Assembly (NCBI RefSeq): GCF_900116415.1 | Contig: NZ_FPAP01000003.1 | Span: 372,001 to 436,000, forward strand | DNA: 64,000 bases | Reading direction: 5' to 3' | From: Chryseobacterium formosense | Lineage (GTDB): Bacteria > Bacteroidota > Bacteroidia > Flavobacteriales > Weeksellaceae | Shown: in pieces, positions 17,504 to 24,788 of the stretch | Layout: each line of letters starts with the position of its first letter | Numbering within the stretch: position 1 is the stretch's first letter | Program-made: the position numbers and the translations under genes | Notes under the pieces: model-generated | Database searches by the model: none | What the model saw: only the letters and a program-made list of their open reading frames with translations | Told to the model about the DNA's origin: nothing

Positions 17504-18223
17504 ATGAATCTGTACGATCTTATCATTCAGGATAAAGAAGCAGTAACGCTCAACGAAGTTTATCTTGAACCCCAAAACAAACAGCAATTTGTACAGCTCA
17601 TCAAAGAACACACCTATATTAAAGAGCTACAGGAATACGGTCTTCCTGTCAATAACAAAATCCTTTTACAGGGAAATTCGGGTTGTGGTAAAACCATGAC
17701 AGCAAAAGCCATTGCCAATGCTTTAGGCAAAAATATTATTATTCTTAATCTGAGCAATATCGTCTCCTCCAGAATAGGTGAAACTTCTCAAAATATCAAA
17801 ATGATTTTCGATAAAGCGGCAAGAGAAAGATCCGTTCTTTTTCTTGACGAGTTAGACCAAATCGGAAAAGCTCGTGGAAGCGACGATAAAGATGTCGGAG
17901 AAATGAGAAGACTCGTCAACACCTTGATTCAGCTCATTGATTATTACCCTGAAAATGCGCTTTTACTTTGTGCGACAAATCATGCAGAAATTATTGATAC
18001 TGCTCTACTGCGACGTTTTCAGCTGAAGATTAACTACAAAATGCCATCAAAAGATTTTCTGGATGAATATTACAATCATCTTTTATCTCAATTTCCTGAG
18101 AATTTGAGAAATATGGAGAGGAAGTATGAAATTTCTTTTGCGGAAGCTAAGGATCATACTTTCACGTTGGTAAAGGGGAATTTGATTGAGAAGTTGGAAG
18201 CAAAAAATTCAATACAATTATAA
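17504..18223 (+). CDS. Small single-domain AAA+ ATPase
   Basis: 239 residues. Walker A is 'GNSGCGKT' (57-64) and Walker B is 'VLFLDE' (111-116). Sensor 1 is the Asn in 'CATNH' (about 159), and an arginine-finger pair 'LLRRF' lies at about 170-171. This is a compact classical AAA module like the core of SpoVK/FtsH-type ATPases, without a protease or large N-domain; it should hydrolyse ATP and remodel a bound protein. It has its own promoter. Its last 50 codons exist a second time, about 1.8 kb downstream (19984-20180) and frameshifted. The two genes between the copies look like cassettes. The substrate is unknown; in such settings these ATPases may belong to accessory defence or conflict loci, which is speculation here. 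Confidence 0.8.
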   Translation: MNLYDLIIQDKEAVTLNEVYLEPQNKQQFVQLIKEHTYIKELQEYGLPVNNKILLQGNSGCGKTMTAKAIANALGKNIIILNLSNIVSSRIGETSQNIKMIFDKAARERSVLFLDELDQIGKARGSDDKDVGEMRRLVNTLIQLIDYYPENALLLCATNHAEIIDTALLRRFQLKINYKMPSKDFLDEYYNHLLSQFPENLRNMERKYEISFAEAKDHTFTLVKGNLIEKLEAKNSIQL

Positions 18224-18261
18224 TAATGGGATAAAGATTTTTCTTTTAGTGTTGAATTAAA

Positions 18262-18291
18262 TTGTTTTGAAATTGAAAATTATTACTTTAG
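18262..18291 (+). promoter_or_regulatory. Probable promoter of the first cassette gene
   Basis: TTG at 18262-18264, a 19-base gap, and TACTTTAG at 18284-18291 (one mismatch to TAnnTTTG) lie 79 bases before ATG 18370. Confidence 0.4.
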
Positions 18292-18338
18292 CGTAATTAT
18301 AGTTTTGATTGGCGCATGTGTAAAGCCAGATGTTAGCG

Positions 18339-18351
18339 GTTAGCAGAAATT
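18339..18351. repeat. Left 13-base direct repeat of the cassette segment
   Basis: GTTAGCAGAAATT occurs here and again at 19984-19996, bracketing the two cassette genes. The first seven bases begin with GTTAGC, reminiscent of the GTTRRRY core of integron recombination sites, though the match is incomplete. Confidence 0.5.
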
Positions 18352-18369
18352 TTAAACCAATATTACGTA

Positions 18370-19074
18370 ATGAAACAAATTTTACAAATTTTAATCTTAT
18401 TAATTATTTTTTCCTGCAGCAAAGTTGAAGTTTCTAAAACTGAAGTTGAAGCGGTTGATAAAGTTCTTCAATTTTATGGAGGGCAAGTAAATCGTTCAAT
18501 AGGATTTAAAATCGCAAATGGAAAAAAAGCAAATTATTTTGAATTGCAAGTAAGTAAAAGTGATTTATTGAATAATGAACAAAGATATCTAACAGAGCAA
18601 GCTGGAAATGTTGCTTATATATTTTACACCAATTTAAAAGATGAGAAGTCAAATTATAATGAAATACGAGTTAAAATCGATTTAGATAACGGAACTTCTC
18701 ATGAATATAATTTTTCCACCACAGAATTGAAAGAAATTGAAGAATTATATTCTGAAATTGAAAAAACAAATAATTTTATTAGAGATGCTGATTATAAATC
18801 TCTTATTAGAGATTCTGATTATAAATCTCTTGCAACTCAAAATGGAGAAATTAGTGTTGGTATTACTGAAAATAAATTAAAAGATATCTTTGATCAACGA
18901 AAATCAAAATTTGGAAATATTAAAGAAATTCAAAATCAAGGATTTAGTTTCCATAAATCTGTATATCGTGGAAACTTTATAAATGTAAAAGAAGTAATAC
19001 TTTTTGACAAAAATGCTGAAGACATGATTTTAAGTTATGATCGTAAAACAAAAAAATTAATTGCAATCCATTAA
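18370..19074 (+). CDS. Lipoprotein of unknown function (cassette gene 1)
   Basis: 234 residues. A short hydrophobic leader ends in the lipobox 'IIFSC' (Cys16), so the protein should be lipid-anchored in the envelope. The remainder is Lys/Glu/Asn-rich, with no domain that I recognise. Residues 137-145 (IRDADYKSL) are repeated at 146-154 (IRDSDYKSL); the DNA shows a 27-base tandem duplication with one difference. Base composition is more AT-rich than the flanking core genes. The gene lies between the ATPase gene and a second cassette-like gene, in the segment bracketed by GTTAGCAGAAATT. Lipoproteins in such positions are often immunity or surface proteins, but nothing in the sequence proves this. 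Confidence 0.7.
   Translation: MKQILQILILLIIFSCSKVEVSKTEVEAVDKVLQFYGGQVNRSIGFKIANGKKANYFELQVSKSDLLNNEQRYLTEQAGNVAYIFYTNLKDEKSNYNEIRVKIDLDNGTSHEYNFSTTELKEIEELYSEIEKTNNFIRDADYKSLIRDSDYKSLATQNGEISVGITENKLKDIFDQRKSKFGNIKEIQNQGFSFHKSVYRGNFINVKEVILFDKNAEDMILSYDRKTKKLIAIH
18778..18831 (+). repeat. 27-base tandem duplication inside cassette gene 1
   Basis: Two adjacent units, 18778-18804 and 18805-18831, differ at a single base (gct versus tct), giving Ala versus Ser. The frame is kept. Confidence 0.9.
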
Positions 19075-19089
19075 CCATAAAAAAACTTC

Positions 19090-19282
19090 TGCTAACATTG
19101 TATTGGCAAAATGCGAGGTTTAAATCAGAGTTGAACTATTTGTAATAATTAGCAGCCGCTATTTTTCGTTCCATAGCTTTTTTGAAAGTTTATTCCACGA
19201 AAAAAATATCGGCTACGATTGGAAATTCTTGAACTAAAGTTCTTCGAAATCCCGCACTTCACCAATACTTTTTCCGTTATTT
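19090..19282 (+). repeat. Long attC-like imperfect palindrome (site 1)
   Basis: Outer arms are TGCTAAC-n3-GTATTGG (19090-19106) and CCAATAC-n7-GTTA (19262-19279). Next come nATGCGAGG-type and CCCGCA-type segments, and an inner pair AGCCGCTATTTTTCGT (19154-19169) with its near-complement at 19197-19214. The whole 190-base spacer between the two cassette genes can fold into one long hairpin. Its ends resemble those of site 2. Confidence 0.5.
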
Positions 19283-19304
19283 GTAAGATAAACCAAAAAT
19301 AGAA

Positions 19305-19895
19305 ATGAAAATAAAAAAAATAGTATTCAGTATATTAATCGCTCTTGTTTTAATAATATCAATATTCCTTTATATGAATAGAGATAAATTTGTCTATGTA
19401 GGTTCAGTAGATATTATTGAAGTTGATTGCAGCAAAAAACGTCAAATCTTGAGCGAAGTTTTAGAAAGTGACCAAAGGATTAGAAAATCAAATGAACTCA
19501 TCAAATATGCTAAAGAAGATCATAAAAATCAAGAATTAGTGATTAGCATTATTGAAAAGTGTGGTATGCCAACATTGAAGGAGGTGGATCAAAAACATAT
19601 GGATGCAATCTGGTTGGGATTGCAACATAGCACTGAAGAAATCAGGAAAAAGTATTTTCCACAAATAGAGAAAGCGGTTGAAAATGGAGACTTATCTAAA
19701 CCACAATACGCATTGATGAAAGACAGGATTCTAATGGACGAAGGAAAACCTCAAATATATGGTTCACAAATAGAAAATGGTAAATTGTATACATTAGAAA
19801 ATCCTGAAACTGTAAACAAAAGAAGAAAAGAAATGGGATTGGAACCCATAGAGGATTATTTAAAGAGATTCAATATTCAGTTCAATCCTAATTAA
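19305..19895 (+). CDS. DUF6624-like membrane-anchored protein (cassette gene 2)
   Basis: 196 residues. One N-terminal membrane helix (about 5-24) is followed by a soluble domain. The stretch 'HMDAIWLGLQHS', 'YALMKDRILMDEGKPQIYGSQ' and 'NPETVNKRRKEMGLEPIEDY' matches the family described as DUF6624, found in many Bacteroidota and actinobacterial proteins and of unknown function. The conserved His, Asp/Arg and Gln positions could form an active site, but no activity is known. The gene is single, in the same direction as cassette gene 1, and flanked on both sides by attC-like palindromes. Confidence 0.7.
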   Translation: MKIKKIVFSILIALVLIISIFLYMNRDKFVYVGSVDIIEVDCSKKRQILSEVLESDQRIRKSNELIKYAKEDHKNQELVISIIEKCGMPTLKEVDQKHMDAIWLGLQHSTEEIRKKYFPQIEKAVENGDLSKPQYALMKDRILMDEGKPQIYGSQIENGKLYTLENPETVNKRRKEMGLEPIEDYLKRFNIQFNPN

Positions 19896-19906
19896 AATAC
19901 TACACA

Positions 19907-19990
19907 TAACATTGTATTTGAAAAAGGCGGGGTTGAGAATAAAGTTTTAAACTTAGTTATATCTAGTCGCAAATACTTTTTCCGTTAGCA
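19907..19990 (+). repeat. attC-like imperfect palindrome (site 2)
   Basis: 84 bases: TAAC-n3-GTATTTG (19907-19920) pairs with CAAATAC-n7-GTTAGCA (19970-19990), with an inner AAGTTTTAAACTT hairpin. The unequal unpaired spacers (3 and 7 bases), inverted end boxes and length resemble integron attC sites. The end box GTTAGCA deviates from GTTRRRY. Confidence 0.5.
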
Positions 19991-20180
19991 GAAATTAATC
20001 TCCAAACAGAATGCCATCAAAAGATTTCTGAATGAATATTACAATCATCTTTCATCTCAATTTCCTGAAGATTTTAGACATATTGAGCGGAAGTATGAAA
20101 TTTCTTTTGCAAAAGCGAAGGATTATACTTTTATGGTGGTAAAGGGGAATTTGATTGAGAAGTTGAAAGAAGGTCATTAA
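19984..20180 (+). pseudogene. Broken second copy of the AAA ATPase 3' end
   Basis: From 20011 to the TAA at 20178-20180 the DNA matches codons 180-231 of the ATPase gene at about 89% by my count. A one-base deletion near 20027 (gatttctg versus gattttctg) breaks the frame. After correction it reads 'MPSKDFLNEYYNHLSSQF', then 'RKYEISFAKAKDYTFMVVKG', with a different last few residues (KEGH). Weak similarity may extend back to about 19986. There is no Walker A or B region, so it cannot act as an ATPase. The divergence shows it is not a fresh duplication. Confidence 0.8.
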
Positions 20181-20221
20181 TCTAAAATCAACATTTAAAG
20201 TTATTATTATATCTATAATTA

Positions 20222-20253
20222 TTGAATTACAATAATTTTTATTATTATTTTAG
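20222..20253 (+). promoter_or_regulatory. Possible promoter of the 20297 gene
   Basis: TTG at 20222-20224, a 21-base gap, and TATTTTAG at 20246-20253 (one mismatch) give a leader of about 35-40 nt. Confidence 0.3.
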
Positions 20254-20296
20254 CAAAATTACTTTACAGAAATATAGATCTTAACTGAGATACAGT

Positions 20297-20851
20297 ATGA
20301 AAATAAAAAATAAAAATATTAATGTACAAGAATTAATTAATGAAGGAAATAATTATTCTAGTGAAAATAATTGCAAAATAAAATATGGTGAATATTTCAG
20401 TGATGCTACACCTGAATTTTTAGCCTGGATTTCAAAAGTTGAAAATTTTATATACACAAATTTTGATGAAAATAGTGGACCATACAAAATGTTACAAACA
20501 GCTGATAAATCTAAATTTAGCGGTTATTATTTATCGGAATTCGATAGAGAATTACAAAAATACAAGGGAGCCATTAAATCTTGTGAACACTTAAAGCCAA
20601 ATAAATCAAAATCTGAAAATGTGATAATTAGTTTAATAAAAAATCCTGTATTTTGGACGACTTTAGTTGTAGTTATTGGTGGATCTTATAAACTTGGGTT
20701 TGACAACGGAAATTCTAAATTTGATAAAGAAAAACAAGAATTTATAGATATAAATAAAAAATTAATTGATAGTGTAAAACTTCTTAAAATCGAAAACAGT
20801 AAATTAAACAAAGAAAATTTTATATTGACAAAAAAAGGATTTCAAAATTGA
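20297..20851 (+). CDS. Unknown single-helix membrane protein with C-terminal coiled coil
   Basis: 184 residues. The N-terminal half (about 10-100) is a soluble helical domain containing 'YFSDATPEFLAWISKVENFI'. One membrane helix follows (about 116-134: 'NPVFWTTLVVVIGGSYKLG'), then a Lys/Glu/Asn-rich coiled coil (about 140-178). I do not recognise the family by name. Soluble-domain, helix and coiled-coil layouts occur in membrane effectors of bacterial conflict systems, but no such partner is proven here. The gene is AT-rich like the cassette genes, lies directly downstream of the ATPase remnant, and ends within a terminator shared with dnaN. Confidence 0.6.
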   Translation: MKIKNKNINVQELINEGNNYSSENNCKIKYGEYFSDATPEFLAWISKVENFIYTNFDENSGPYKMLQTADKSKFSGYYLSEFDRELQKYKGAIKSCEHLKPNKSKSENVIISLIKNPVFWTTLVVVIGGSYKLGFDNGNSKFDKEKQEFIDINKKLIDSVKLLKIENSKLNKENFILTKKGFQN

Positions 20852-20862
20852 AATCCTTTTTT
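20831..20862. terminator. Bidirectional terminator overlapping a stop codon
   Basis: A 15-bp perfect inverted repeat (20831-20845 with 20848-20862) with a 2-base centre has A- and T-runs at the ends. The TGA of the 20297 gene (20849-20851) lies in its right arm; dnaN converges from the other side. Confidence 0.8.
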
Positions 20863-20877
20863 ATATTTTCTTAAATT

Positions 20878-22008
20878 TTACAATCCGATTACCGGCATTG
20901 AAAGCATTAAGATATTTTCGTTTTCTTCAAGACCATCAAGAGGCTCGATGATTCCTGGTCTGTTTGGCTGAGACATTTTCATTGTAATATCATCCGCTCC
21001 TAAAATACCCAACATTTCTGTTAAAAATTTAGAGCTGAAACCGATGTTGATGTCTTCACCATTGTAATCGCAAGGAATCTGCATATCTGCTTTGTTTGCA
21101 TATTCTGTGTCTTCTGCGTGAAGGTGAAGAATATTGGCAGACAATTTAAATCTAACCTGATTTGTCGATTTATTCGACATGATCGACGCTCTCTTGATTG
21201 CACCCAATAAAAGGTTTCTGTTAATCGTCAATACATTCGGATTCTCTTTCGGGATTACTGCAGTATAATTAGGATATTTTCCGTCAATTAATCTACAAAT
21301 CCAGATATGTTTACCAAAAGTAAATTTAGCCATATTCTCGTTGAAGTCGATGGTAAGATCTTCGTTTGAGCTTGCTAAAATATTTTTGAAAATGTTCAAA
21401 GGTTTTTTAGGCATGATGAATTCCATTGGCTCGGCATTCATCAGGTCTGTTCTTTTATACACCACCAATCGGTGAGAATCTGTAGAAACAAAGTTGGTTT
21501 CGTTCTCTCCAAACTGGAACAAAACTCCCGTCATTACCGGACGAAGAGAATCGTTACTTGTTGCAAAAAGAGTGTTGGTTAAAGCTTCAGACAAAACTCC
21601 TGCAGGCATTGTTACAGACTGTGCAGCATCAAATTCAGGAAGTTCAGGATAATCATCTGCGTTGTCTAATGCAACAGCAAAGTTATCTTTCTCATCCAAA
21701 ATCTCAAGCTGACTTCCAGTTCCTTCAGCATTATCTTTCACTGCCAAAGTAAGAGGTTGCTCACCATACGTTTTGATAAAATCTTGAAAAATCTTGGCAG
21801 GAACAGCAAATTTACCTGAATCGTCCGACTTTACCTCCAAAGAAGTAATCAGCGTAGTTTCGCCATCAGATGCAGTAATGGTAAGGTTGTTTTCGTTTAG
21901 TTCAAAAAGATAGTTTTCTAAAATCGGTCTCGACTGAGAACTTGATATTACGCCACTTACAGTTTGCAAAGCCTTCTGCAGTTCACCACTTGAAATAATA
22001 AATTTCAT
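20878..22008 (-). CDS. dnaN: DNA polymerase III beta sliding clamp
   Basis: 376 residues covering the three clamp domains. It begins 'MKFIISSGELQKALQTVSGVI', includes 'SRPILENYLFEL' and 'RLIDGKYPNY', and ends 'NILMLSMPVIGL', the usual C-terminal patch of the family. The clamp encircles DNA and holds the replicative polymerase and many repair proteins. Length and all landmarks are normal. It is transcribed alone; dnaA and recF are not neighbours in this window. A TATATTTG -7 element lies about 22 bases upstream of the start. Confidence 0.96.
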   Translation of the reverse strand: MKFIISSGELQKALQTVSGVISSSQSRPILENYLFELNENNLTITASDGETTLITSLEVKSDDSGKFAVPAKIFQDFIKTYGEQPLTLAVKDNAEGTGSQLEILDEKDNFAVALDNADDYPELPEFDAAQSVTMPAGVLSEALTNTLFATSNDSLRPVMTGVLFQFGENETNFVSTDSHRLVVYKRTDLMNAEPMEFIMPKKPLNIFKNILASSNEDLTIDFNENMAKFTFGKHIWICRLIDGKYPNYTAVIPKENPNVLTINRNLLLGAIKRASIMSNKSTNQVRFKLSANILHLHAEDTEYANKADMQIPCDYNGEDINIGFSSKFLTEMLGILGADDITMKMSQPNRPGIIEPLDGLEENENILMLSMPVIGL

Positions 22009-22029
22009 AGATTTAAAAATAAGTTTTTA

Positions 22030-22037
22030 CAAATATA
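22030..22037 (-). promoter_or_regulatory. -7 element of the dnaN promoter
   Basis: On the minus strand TATATTTG fits TAnnTTTG and would place the transcript start about 15 nt before ATG 22008. No -33 TTG is evident. Confidence 0.4.
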
Positions 22038-22100
22038 ATAAATAGAAAACAGATAGAAAAGAATAATCCTTCGAGTTACTAACAACCATCAAAATAAGTT

Positions 22101-22108
22101 TATCTTTG
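22101..22108 (+). promoter_or_regulatory. -7 element upstream of the diacylglycerol kinase gene
   Basis: TATCTTTG is a perfect -7 match but lacks a TTG at the -33 distance. The resulting leader of about 70 nt would contain a short GGAAGATAGAAGATGGG run. Confidence 0.35.
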
Positions 22109-22181
22109 AAGTATGGATGTAGGAAGATAGAAGATGGGTGTCAATTCTTCCTTAAAATCAATTTCTATTTTAAACTTAATC

Positions 22182-22538
22182 ATGCGTAAACCGCCTATTC
22201 ATAAAAGTTTTGAGAATGCCTTCAACGGGCTTTGGCTTATGATAAAATCCGAAAGGAATTTTCAGCTTGAATTGTTGGCATTCGCTGTAAATGTATTTCT
22301 AATTTTTTATTTAAAACTTTCATCTGTTGATACGATTCTGATTCTTATTGTTTCTTTTGGCATTTTTGCTGCGGAAATTTTCAATACTGCAATAGAAAAA
22401 ATCTGCGACATCATTCAACCTGATTTTGACAAAAGAATTGGTTTTATAAAAGATATTGCTGCCGGAGCGGTTATTTTAATGGCTATTCTGTCCGTGATTG
22501 TCGGGGTTTTGGTGTACTGGAAATATATTTTTATTTAA
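22182..22538 (+). CDS. dgkA: Diacylglycerol/undecaprenol kinase family protein
   Basis: 118 residues from ATG 22182; the longer frame from 22134 adds 16 residues with no family match. Three membrane helices and the signature 'EIFNTAIEKICDII' (Glu, Asn and Glu that bind Mg-ATP) identify the trimeric DgkA/UdpK family. These small inner-membrane kinases phosphorylate diacylglycerol, recycling it into phospholipid synthesis, or undecaprenol, feeding the cell-wall lipid carrier. Which lipid is used here cannot be told from sequence; the gene symbol is by family. It is divergent from dnaN and appears monocistronic. Confidence 0.85.
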   Translation: MRKPPIHKSFENAFNGLWLMIKSERNFQLELLAFAVNVFLIFYLKLSSVDTILILIVSFGIFAAEIFNTAIEKICDIIQPDFDKRIGFIKDIAAGAVILMAILSVIVGVLVYWKYIFI

Positions 22539-22540
22539 TT

Positions 22541-22612
22541 TTTCCCACAGATTACTCAGATTTTCACAGATGTTTGTGATATTTGTGAAAAACATTTATG
22601 TTATTTGAGTTT
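22541..22612. repeat. Dispersed CACAGATT repeat (copy 1)
   Basis: The core TTTTTCCCACAGATTACTCAG, then ATTTTCACAGATG and TTTGTGATATTTGTG, recurs in similar form at 38121-38240 and, more loosely, near 32955-33055. It fills the gap between the convergent kinase and barstar genes. Confidence 0.5.
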
Positions 22613-22617
22613 AAAAA

Positions 22618-23001
22618 TCAGTCTAAAATCAATTGTATATTTTGATGTGAATCGATAATTTCAACTAAAATCTCAAAAAGAGTCTGTCCGTTTCCCGCAA
22701 TCAAATCATCCAACTTTTGCTGAATCAGTTTTATGTTAAACGGCTTTCCCTGACTGATTTTATTTTCATAAAATTCTCTGGTTGCTTCAAAACCCAAATC
22801 TTCTTTTGATTTCTGAGAATTCTTCCAGGTAATATCAGAATGAATTCCATACAATATATCATCAAAACCATCCAAAGTTCCGACTTTCCAATCTTCATCT
22901 TTCATAAAAAGCAGGGAAATTTCTTCGTAGAAACCCTCCAGATCCGAAAAATGACTGCCATTGATGACAGTCATTTCTTTGTTTTGTTTTTTATTAATCA
23001 T
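22618..23001 (-). CDS. Barstar-family ribonuclease inhibitor homologue
   Basis: 127 residues; an internal ATG (22974) after nine residues is an alternative start that fits the family N-terminus better. 'VINGSHFSDLEGFYEEISLLF', then 'WKVGTLDGFDDILYG' and the C-terminal 'LFEILVEIIDSHQNIQLILD', match barstar, which binds and blocks the active site of barnase-type RNases through an acidic helix (Asp/Glu in 'LDGFDDIL'). No barnase-like gene lies nearby, so it may be an orphan immunity protein or act on another RNase. The internal ATG lies in a 13-bp palindrome (22949-22978) nearly identical to the purL terminator. Confidence 0.78.
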   Translation of the reverse strand: MINKKQNKEMTVINGSHFSDLEGFYEEISLLFMKDEDWKVGTLDGFDDILYGIHSDITWKNSQKSKEDLGFEATREFYENKISQGKPFNIKLIQQKLDDLIAGNGQTLFEILVEIIDSHQNIQLILD

Positions 23002-23094
23002 TTCGCAATTTCTCAGATAAAGAATGTTATCATAACTAAAATACGAAAATCATCCGAATCATTTCCATTAATTCCTGATCTATTGATAATGATT

Positions 23095-23892
23095 TTATTT
23101 TGCTCTTAAATACACTTTACTGTAGTCAGAACGGACTTCAATATTCGTTCCTCCACCATTTATTTTTCCTGCTAAATCATTTCCATGACTGGCTAAATCT
23201 TCTTTTTTCTCGACATCAATTTTAAAATCCGGAGACATATAAATTTCACCATATGAGGTTGTCGTTTTAAGGTTCGCTTTTACCGATTTTGGAAGTGTAA
23301 CGTCGGCAAGTCCGTATACAGAAATTATCGACAAGGGCCCTTTTACATTCTGACTGAAAGCTGCTTCAATTTTACCATAAATAGAGTTTATGGTTGCAGG
23401 TCCTGTAATATTTTCCAGTTGAATATTGTTAAAAGTGGTAGAAACCTCAATTTCATTCTGCATATTTCGGAAAACAACATTTCCACCGTATTTTGACTGA
23501 TGTTTAAAAGAAACAATAATATCTTCAGGAACCAGGATTTTAATCTCAGGGAAAGACATTTTTTTCAGAGAATTGACTTCCATTACCTCATTTTTTTCAC
23601 TAACGTTGATCCCAAGTCCTGTATTATCGGCAAGTCCCAAAGCATTAACGATCTGAAGACCTTCTGCACGCTTGTCGACAGCCGAAGTTCCGCCTTCCAG
23701 TGAAAAAACAATCTCATTTCCTTTATAGCCTTCTACGGTTACTTTACCAAGATTAAGAAGTAATTTGCCTTTATTTTTTTTGATTTTATAGGTTTTAGGA
23801 GTTACCTGTGTGGCATCAGCTTCTCCATCGTTCTCCTGTGCGTGGAAAGAAATTGCCATTAATGCAAACAAGATTAAATATATCTTTTTCAT
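23095..23892 (-). CDS. Exported DUF4097-type protein of the ECF sigma operon
   Basis: 265 residues. The signal peptide 'MKKIYLILFALMAISFHAQ' is followed by a right-handed beta-helix-like region with repeated short strands such as 'VVFRNMQNEIEVSTTFNNIQ', 'TINSIYGKIEAAF' and 'VKANLKTTTSYGEIYM', typical of DUF4097 (adhesin-like beta-solenoid) proteins. The protein should be periplasmic. It is the third gene of an operon with an ECF sigma factor and a membrane-bound HEAT-repeat regulator, and such genes are usually part of the regulated envelope-stress output. No enzymatic residues are visible. Confidence 0.75.
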   Translation of the reverse strand: MKKIYLILFALMAISFHAQENDGEADATQVTPKTYKIKKNKGKLLLNLGKVTVEGYKGNEIVFSLEGGTSAVDKRAEGLQIVNALGLADNTGLGINVSEKNEVMEVNSLKKMSFPEIKILVPEDIIVSFKHQSKYGGNVVFRNMQNEIEVSTTFNNIQLENITGPATINSIYGKIEAAFSQNVKGPLSIISVYGLADVTLPKSVKANLKTTTSYGEIYMSPDFKIDVEKKEDLASHGNDLAGKINGGGTNIEVRSDYSKVYLRAK

Positions 23893-23939
23893 GAAGTTTA
23901 ATTTGAAAAATTTAAATTATTGGTTTTATATAAAAGCTT

Positions 23940-24788
23940 TTAATATCTCATTAAAACAGCATAGGCTTCATCTTTTACGAAATCTGCTGTCGTAGGGTTT
24001 GAAGTAAGTTCTTTCAGTTTTTTATTCACTTCTGTATTGAATTCTGATGATTTTTGGTTCGCCAAAATTGCAATTAATTCTTTCTGAACCATCGCATCAT
24101 CCTGCTGAAGAAAAATCAGTCGGATGTTTTTACCGATTTCAGGATTTTGAATATGAGCCGACAAAGTTTCTACTGCAGCCAGTCTTACATTCGTATTTTC
24201 GTCTGAAAGTGCTTTCTCAGATAATATTTTTACAACTTGTCTATCAGAAGTCGAAAAATCTTTCAACAAAGCAATTCCGTGTAATCTTGAACTCGCAGAA
24301 TATTCATTATTTAATAGTTCTAAAGCTTTAATTTTATTAAAACCATTTTCGTTTTCAGAAAGGTTATTGTATTGAACTAAAATTTTCGTTTTCTCTGTTT
24401 TTTTTGATAAAACTGAATCATTGCTTACAAAAGATTCGCTCCTGTTTACTTGTTTAGCTGTTTCTATTTTTGCATTTTCTGATATATTTTTTTGGCTTAA
24501 AATATCAACTAAACCCTTATCTTCCGCTTTACTTTTTTCCTGAATTGAAACTATCTGTTTTTCGCTTTCTTTCTGATTCCAAAAAGTATAAAGACCAATG
24601 CTGAAAAAGATCAGTACAGAAGCAGCTGCGACCCATTTTTTCAAGGCAAACAATGGAACTGTTTTTTCATCTGAAGCGTTCCGTTCGTTCAGCCTAAGCA
24701 TGATTTTGTCAAACGTTTCATCGGGAACTTCAAGTGTATCAAATTCCTCACGATGATTTTCTATATATTCTTTAAGCGTATCTTTCAT
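23940..24788 (-). CDS. Putative anti-sigma factor with periplasmic HEAT repeats
   Basis: 282 residues from ATG 24788; the longer frame begins inside the sigma gene. The N-terminal cytoplasmic part (about 1-50) holds 'YIENHREEFDTLEVPDETFDKIMLRL', as seen in Bacteroidota anti-sigma proteins. One membrane helix follows (about 53-70: 'KKWVAAASVLIFFSIGLYTFW'), and then a linker. The periplasmic end (about 160-282) has HEAT-type helices ('NVRLAAVETLSAH', 'MVQKELIAILANQ'). It overlaps the end of the sigma gene by 17 bases, a sign of translational coupling. The likely job is to hold the sigma factor at the membrane until an envelope signal arrives; this is inferred from context. Confidence 0.7.
   Translation of the reverse strand: MKDTLKEYIENHREEFDTLEVPDETFDKIMLRLNERNASDEKTVPLFALKKWVAAASVLIFFSIGLYTFWNQKESEKQIVSIQEKSKAEDKGLVDILSQKNISENAKIETAKQVNRSESFVSNDSVLSKKTEKTKILVQYNNLSENENGFNKIKALELLNNEYSASSRLHGIALLKDFSTSDRQVVKILSEKALSDENTNVRLAAVETLSAHIQNPEIGKNIRLIFLQQDDAMVQKELIAILANQKSSEFNTEVNKKLKELTSNPTTADFVKDEAYAVLMRY

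Noticed and set aside
20008..20180. ATPase 3' copy as a real small gene
   Set aside because: It lacks the Walker motifs, is frameshifted relative to the intact gene and has no start codon in the matching frame near its beginning.
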